The position numbers and the translations under genes were made by a program. A stretch of DNA of 18,778 nt from JBHENW01 sp046261875 (lineage in GTDB: Bacteria > Acidobacteriota > Thermoanaerobaculia > UBA5066 > Gp7-AA6): contig JBHENW010000016.1 of the NCBI GenBank assembly GCA_046261875.1, positions 1-18,778 on the forward strand, given 5' to 3'. Numbering within the stretch: the stretch's first letter is position 1; each line of letters begins with the position of its first letter. Below are positions 15,227 through 18,778 of the stretch, one piece after another. Under the pieces are notes generated by a model. The model saw only the letters and a program-made list of their open reading frames with translations. It was not told where the DNA came from and made no database searches.

Positions 15227-15236
15227 GTTCCCACAA

Positions 15237-17969
15237 GTGTCCATCCCCACGGGGACCCAGATTGGTCCCTTTGAGATCATCCTCCAGCTCGGCGCGGGCG
15301 GAATGGGAGAGGTCTACCGCGCGCGGGACAGCCGGCTGGGCCGGGAGGTCGCGCTCAAGGTCCTTCCCAAGCAACTTTTGAGCAATCGGGAGGGCCTCAT
15401 CCGCTTCGCCCAGGAGGCGCGGTCGGCCTCCTCCCTGAACCATCCCAACATCGTCACGATCTTCGAGATCGGCACGGTGGACTCCTCGCCGTTCATGGCG
15501 ATGGAGCTGATCGATGGGCTCACCCTGCGCGACCTGCTCCAGGCGGGAAGGCTGCCGATCCGCAAGGCGATCGACATCAGCGCGCAGATCGCGGACGGCC
15601 TCGCGAAGGCCCACCAGGCCGGCATCGTCCACCGCGATCTGAAGCCCGAGAACATCATGCTGACCCGCGACGGCTTCGCCAAGATCCTCGACTTCGGGGT
15701 GGCGAAGCTGCAGGACCCCCTTTCCGGGGCAAAGATCGGAACGGATGCTTCGCTCACGCAGGCGGGATTCATCATCGGCACCCCCGACTACATGTCTCCC
15801 GAGCAGGCCGCGGGGCGTCCCCTCGACTTCCGGTCGGATCAGTTCTCCCTCGGCCTGCTGATGTACGAGATGCTGACCGGACGGCGGGCGTTCCACCGGC
15901 AGACGACCGTGCAGACGCTCTCGGCGATCATCCAGGAGGATCCCGAGCCCCTCGACGCGCACAACGGGAAAGTCCCGCCTCCGCTGCGGTGGCTCGTCGA
16001 GCGCTGCCTCGCGAAGGATCCCGAGGAGCGCTACACCTCGAGCCGCGACCTCGCACGGGAGCTCAAGCAGATGCGCGAACGCGCGGTCGAGCTCCTCGGA
16101 GCCGCGAGCTCCCGGGTGCTGCCTGCCGCCGAGACGGTCCCCGGAACGGCCGGCGCGCGGGAAGCCGCGGCCGGCGGCACCGCGGCGGCGCCCGCTCCGG
16201 CCGTCCCGCCGCGACGCGGGCCCTGGCGGCGTCTCGCGGAGTTCTTCCTCGTCTTGCTGATCGCGGGCGCGCTCTTCGCCGGCGGCGTGTGGACCGGCAT
16301 CTGGTTCCGCGAGAAACAGATCGAGCCGCCTCCGCCGAGCTGGAAGGCGGACATCCTGCTCGGCTCGGCGACCCGGGTCATGGCCCCGCGGGTCTCTCCG
16401 GCGGGGGATGCCCTGGCGTTCGTCACACTCATCGGGCCCGCTTCGCAGATCGCCGTGATGCGGCCGGCCTCCGGCGACTGGACTGTCCTGACGCGCCCGG
16501 GCAGGCCCGGCTCGATGCACAAGGTCTGCTGGTCGCGCGACGGGAACAAGCTCTTCTTCGACCGCGTCGGCGACGTTCCGCACGGCATCTACAGCATCCC
16601 GCCCCTCGGAGGAGAGGAGCGGACGGTGCTCGACAACGCGCAGGGACCCGAAGCGCTCCCCGACGGAAGCCTCCTCGTCGTGAAGCGGGACGCGCAGCGC
16701 AACTTCGTCATCCATCGCTACTGGCCGGAAACCGGCAAGCTGGCGCCTGTCGGCCCGGCCGTGACGCCCGAAGCGGCGGGGCTCGCGGTCCGCGCCTTCC
16801 CCGACGGAAAACGCGCGATCTTCTGGGGGCGCCTCGCGGGGGGCGGCGCCGCGAGGCCCCGGCACGTCTATCTCCTGGACATCGACTCGGGCCAGGCGAG
16901 CCCCTTTGCTCCGCAGCTTCCGCTCGCGCCCCCGATCGCCGTTCGGGCCGACGGGAGCGCGGTGCTCGCGTTCATCACCGCCGGGGATCTCCAGCAGGTC
17001 GTCTCGGTGTCTCGGGAAGGCGACAGCGCCGAGCTGCTCTTTCCCGTCACCGGGAAGCCCTGGTACCTCGACGGCGGTCCGGACGGAAGCCTCTACGTGG
17101 ACACGATGGACAACCCGGCGGAGCTGTTCCGCTTTCCTCCGGCCGGCGGCGCCCCGGAACGGATCAGCACGACGGCGGGCAGCCTGCTCATGAGTCCCGT
17201 GGAGCTTCCGGGCGGGGGGATCCTCTTCCCGCACCAGGTCCTCGGACGCCGCAGCCTCCTCATCGCGACGCCCGACGGCCACCTGCGGTCCTTCCTCGAC
17301 ATCAACGAGCAGGCGACGCCACCCGCCGCGGTCATCGGCGACCGGCTCGTCGCCTTCCTCTCCGGCGGCGTCGGGCAGCCTCCGCTGATCACTTTCGCGT
17401 CGCTGCCGGAAGGGCGCATCGTCCGCCGGCTGGAAGCCTCGCGCGGCACGGCGCCGCAGAGCCTCGCGGCCTCACCGGACGGCGCGACGCTGTACTACGT
17501 GGACGCCGGCTCGCTCTACTCCGTTCCTGTGGCGGGGGGCTCGCCAACGAAGCTGCTCCAGGCCAACGGGGTGGCAATCGATCCTCGCGACCCTCCCTCC
17601 CTCGTCGTCCAGATGAACTCGGCCGACGGGGTGAAGCTCTCGCGAGTGCCCCTCTCGGGAGGCGCGCCCGAGCCCATCCCCTTCGCCGGCCCGCTGCGTC
17701 TGGTTCCCTCGTCGCTGTCGGCTTCAGCAGTGGGGCCGGACGGCCGCATCGCCGTCGGGGTGACGTCGAACGATTCGTGGTTCCGCGGCGTCGGGCTTCT
17801 CGATCCGAAGACGGGAGCGATGGAGAGAGTCCCCATCGCCTTCGACGGCGACGTCCACTTCCCCTCCTGGAGCCGCGACGGTTCGCTCGTTGCCGTCGGG
17901 ACCTCTCTGCGCAGCACGCTCTGGCGCTTCCGAGCGCATACCCTGCAGGCCGTGACACCGCCGAAATAA
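15237..17969 (+). CDS. Transmembrane Ser/Thr protein kinase with beta-propeller-like sensor region
   Basis: 910 residues from GTG 15237. The N-terminal kinase domain (about 11-275) is PknB-type: glycine loop GAGGMGEVY (19-27), K41 in EVALK, E60 in QEARSASSL, catalytic HRDLKPEN (132-139), DFG 152-154, activation segment ending GTPDYMSPEQ (181-190), and RSDQFSLGLLMYEMLTGRRAF. An Ala/Pro-rich linker (~290-328) leads to one membrane helix (335-355, FFLVLLIAGALFAGGVWTG). The remaining ~550 residues repeat TolB/WD40-like strands such as VSPAGDALAFV, WSRDGNKLFF, ASPDGATLYYVD and WSRDGSLVAVG, so they probably form a propeller outside the cytoplasm. It should phosphorylate cytoplasmic proteins in response to an external or envelope cue. 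All catalytic residues are present. A small secreted-protein gene follows 18 nt downstream, probably in the same transcript. Confidence 0.93.
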   Translation: MSIPTGTQIGPFEIILQLGAGGMGEVYRARDSRLGREVALKVLPKQLLSNREGLIRFAQEARSASSLNHPNIVTIFEIGTVDSSPFMAMELIDGLTLRDLLQAGRLPIRKAIDISAQIADGLAKAHQAGIVHRDLKPENIMLTRDGFAKILDFGVAKLQDPLSGAKIGTDASLTQAGFIIGTPDYMSPEQAAGRPLDFRSDQFSLGLLMYEMLTGRRAFHRQTTVQTLSAIIQEDPEPLDAHNGKVPPPLRWLVERCLAKDPEERYTSSRDLARELKQMRERAVELLGAASSRVLPAAETVPGTAGAREAAAGGTAAAPAPAVPPRRGPWRRLAEFFLVLLIAGALFAGGVWTGIWFREKQIEPPPPSWKADILLGSATRVMAPRVSPAGDALAFVTLIGPASQIAVMRPASGDWTVLTRPGRPGSMHKVCWSRDGNKLFFDRVGDVPHGIYSIPPLGGEERTVLDNAQGPEALPDGSLLVVKRDAQRNFVIHRYWPETGKLAPVGPAVTPEAAGLAVRAFPDGKRAIFWGRLAGGGAARPRHVYLLDIDSGQASPFAPQLPLAPPIAVRADGSAVLAFITAGDLQQVVSVSREGDSAELLFPVTGKPWYLDGGPDGSLYVDTMDNPAELFRFPPAGGAPERISTTAGSLLMSPVELPGGGILFPHQVLGRRSLLIATPDGHLRSFLDINEQATPPAAVIGDRLVAFLSGGVGQPPLITFASLPEGRIVRRLEASRGTAPQSLAASPDGATLYYVDAGSLYSVPVAGGSPTKLLQANGVAIDPRDPPSLVVQMNSADGVKLSRVPLSGGAPEPIPFAGPLRLVPSSLSASAVGPDGRIAVGVTSNDSWFRGVGLLDPKTGAMERVPIAFDGDVHFPSWSRDGSLVAVGTSLRSTLWRFRAHTLQAVTPPK

Positions 17970-17978
17970 CACCCGAGA

Positions 17979-17984
17979 AAGGAG
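17979..17984 (+). promoter_or_regulatory. Ribosome binding site of the small secreted protein
   Basis: AAGGAG lies 3 nt before ATG 17988, a strong but closely spaced site in the 18-nt gap after the kinase stop. It allows independent translation from the shared mRNA. Confidence 0.6.
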
Positions 17985-17987
17985 CCT

Positions 17988-18374
17988 ATGAAACGTTTCT
18001 CGGCATTGGTCCTCGTCGCTGTTCTTCAGATGCTCATTACCCCTGTCGTTCAGGCGGCTTCGAATCTCAACTCGTCGAAAAGCAACATCTACCGGCTGAC
18101 CTACACGGCCGACCTGACCACCGTCGATCAGGCAAAAGCGCTGCTCGAAGATCTGGACAAGCTCGGCCCTCCGAACCAATCGAGGCTGAAGCGATGGCTG
18201 CCGGCAAACTTCAAGCGCTTTGGGATTTCACCGGAACGCGTGAAGAAGATGGTCATCCTGCCGGCAGGGAAGGCAGGGAACCTGACGGCGATACTCCTCC
18301 TCACCAATCCGGCCGACGAGGCGGAGGCGATCGCCGTCACGGTGAAGTCGAGCAAGTCGAACAGCTCGGAATGA
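17988..18374 (+). CDS. Small secreted protein of unknown function, downstream of kinase
   Basis: 128 residues. It has a clear signal peptide (MKRFSALVLVAVLQMLITPVVQA, cleavage probably after residue 23 or 24), so it is exported. The mature part is about 104 residues, with a Ser/Asn-rich start (SNLNSSKSNIYRL), a helical middle (TTVDQAKALLEDLDKLGPPNQ), a basic stretch (RLKRWLPANFKRFGISPERVKKM), a hydrophobic strand (TAILLLTNP) and a Ser/Lys-rich tail. The pentapeptide SSKSN occurs at both ends (29-33 and 121-125). There are no cysteines. I do not recognise a family; the NLNSSKSN start faintly recalls small exported proteins of other bacteria. Its place 18 nt after the kinase gene suggests the two work together, for instance as ligand or modulator of the propeller region, which is inference only. 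Confidence 0.8.
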   Translation: MKRFSALVLVAVLQMLITPVVQAASNLNSSKSNIYRLTYTADLTTVDQAKALLEDLDKLGPPNQSRLKRWLPANFKRFGISPERVKKMVILPAGKAGNLTAILLLTNPADEAEAIAVTVKSSKSNSSE

Positions 18375-18778
18375 CAGGCGGCGTAAAGCGACTCCGTTTC
18401 GAAGCGCTGGTAGTGCTGACTCAAGCGCCGCACTCCGCTCCCCGCTGAGGGCGCGGGGGGATTGAGCCGCTTCCTCCGCGCCTTTCCGGACGTTAGCTCC
18501 GTCAATTCCTCTTCGCGATGGCCGCTTCGGCGCAGGAGCCGGCCGAAGGGCCGCTCGCTAGGCTTCGATGGAGCTGCTGCCGAACACGATCGGCGTTGCT
18601 CGGACAGGGCATCTGATGGCCTCAAGGTTCTCTCTCGCGATGACGTCAGCCGTGCGAGGATCTGGTCGACCTTCGAGCGCTCCAGCGCGTAGCGTCGCCC
18701 GCCCTACTGATACAGGCGCGACAATCGCTTGCTTAATTCGGCTTGGCCCGGGGAGCTCTCTGCGCCGACTTCACTTCC
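18375..18778. other. Right-end region without a recognised gene
   Basis: Apart from the hairpin near 18438-18460 I see no convincing gene. The plus-strand frame 18462-18692 is rich in Arg and Ser and has no recognisable motif. On the minus strand a short GC3-rich stretch reads RYALERSKVDQILARL (near 18690-18640), but a stop lies just upstream of it and the sequence then becomes low-complexity, so it may be a gene remnant. The last ~70 bases are less GC-rich and look non-coding. No tRNA fold was found by eye. Confidence 0.4.
18438..18460 (+). terminator. Possible terminator hairpin of the kinase operon
   Basis: CTCCCCGC and GCGGGGGG pair in an 8-bp stem (one G-U) with a 7-nt loop, starting 64 nt after the small secreted protein. 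The run after it is only ATTGAG, not a T-tract, so it is not a textbook intrinsic terminator. Confidence 0.35.

Noticed and set aside
14769..17282. An 837-codon minus-strand frame opposite the kinase
   Set aside because: Composition is highly charged and typical of the antisense of a GC-rich gene; no motif is recognisable.
15989..18448. An 819-codon plus-strand frame overlapping the kinase gene
   Set aside because: It is Arg-rich with no motifs and shadows the kinase-propeller and small secreted protein frames, which have clear domains.
18462..18692. 76-residue plus-strand frame at the right end as a gene
   Set aside because: No ribosome binding site, no motif, and a Ser/Arg-rich composition like other shadows.

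Overview
The window is a GC-rich, tightly packed bacterial chromosomal segment. It carries eleven protein genes (the first cut by the left window edge) and about 400 bases at the right end with no gene I can defend. No rRNA, tRNA, CRISPR array, insertion sequence or phage gene was recognised. The best guess for the host is an Acidobacteriota-type organism (Thermoanaerobaculia or a relative). That guess rests on three things: a PknB-type kinase fused through one membrane helix to a large beta-propeller-like region, a subtilase with a C-terminal domain I remember mainly from secreted proteins of that group, and several GT-C-like membrane proteins. It is an inference from protein style, not a marker gene.

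Layout, left to right. (1) 1-3638, plus strand: two tandem paralogous YfhO-type polytopic membrane proteins, coupled by an ATGA overlap. (2) 3635-5737, minus: a secreted subtilisin-family protease, convergent with the YfhO pair, the two stop codons sharing one CTAG. (3) About 5857-7601, plus: a small membrane-anchored protein with an unclear start, coupled by a GTGA overlap to a GT-C-like membrane protein. (4) 7524-8459, minus: a class I SAM methyltransferase whose last 25 codons lie antisense to the end of the GT-C-like gene. (5) 8513-11438, plus: a radical SAM protein with a SPASM-like cysteine set, then a bacterial dynamin-like GTPase. (6) 15181-11443, minus: an operon of a free-standing B3/B4-domain protein, a GT-C-like membrane protein and a membrane-fused spermidine-synthase-like protein. 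(7) 15237-18374, plus: the kinase-propeller gene and a small secreted protein.

How the genes may work together. The YfhO pair, the two GT-C-like proteins, the small partner and perhaps the methyltransferase and radical SAM enzyme suit modification of surface glycans or lipid-linked sugars. No biosynthetic sugar-nucleotide genes are present, so the substrate cannot be read from this window. The dynamin-like protein is a membrane-remodelling GTPase. The kinase-propeller plus small exported protein looks like a signalling unit. The dynamin, B3/B4 and kinase genes may simply be neighbours. Three convergent junctions have overlaps of 4 and 78 nt or a 4-nt gap, with no recognisable terminator. Several divergent start sites have -10-like hexamers 6-10 nt ahead of the start codon and no Shine-Dalgarno sequence, which suggests leaderless transcripts.
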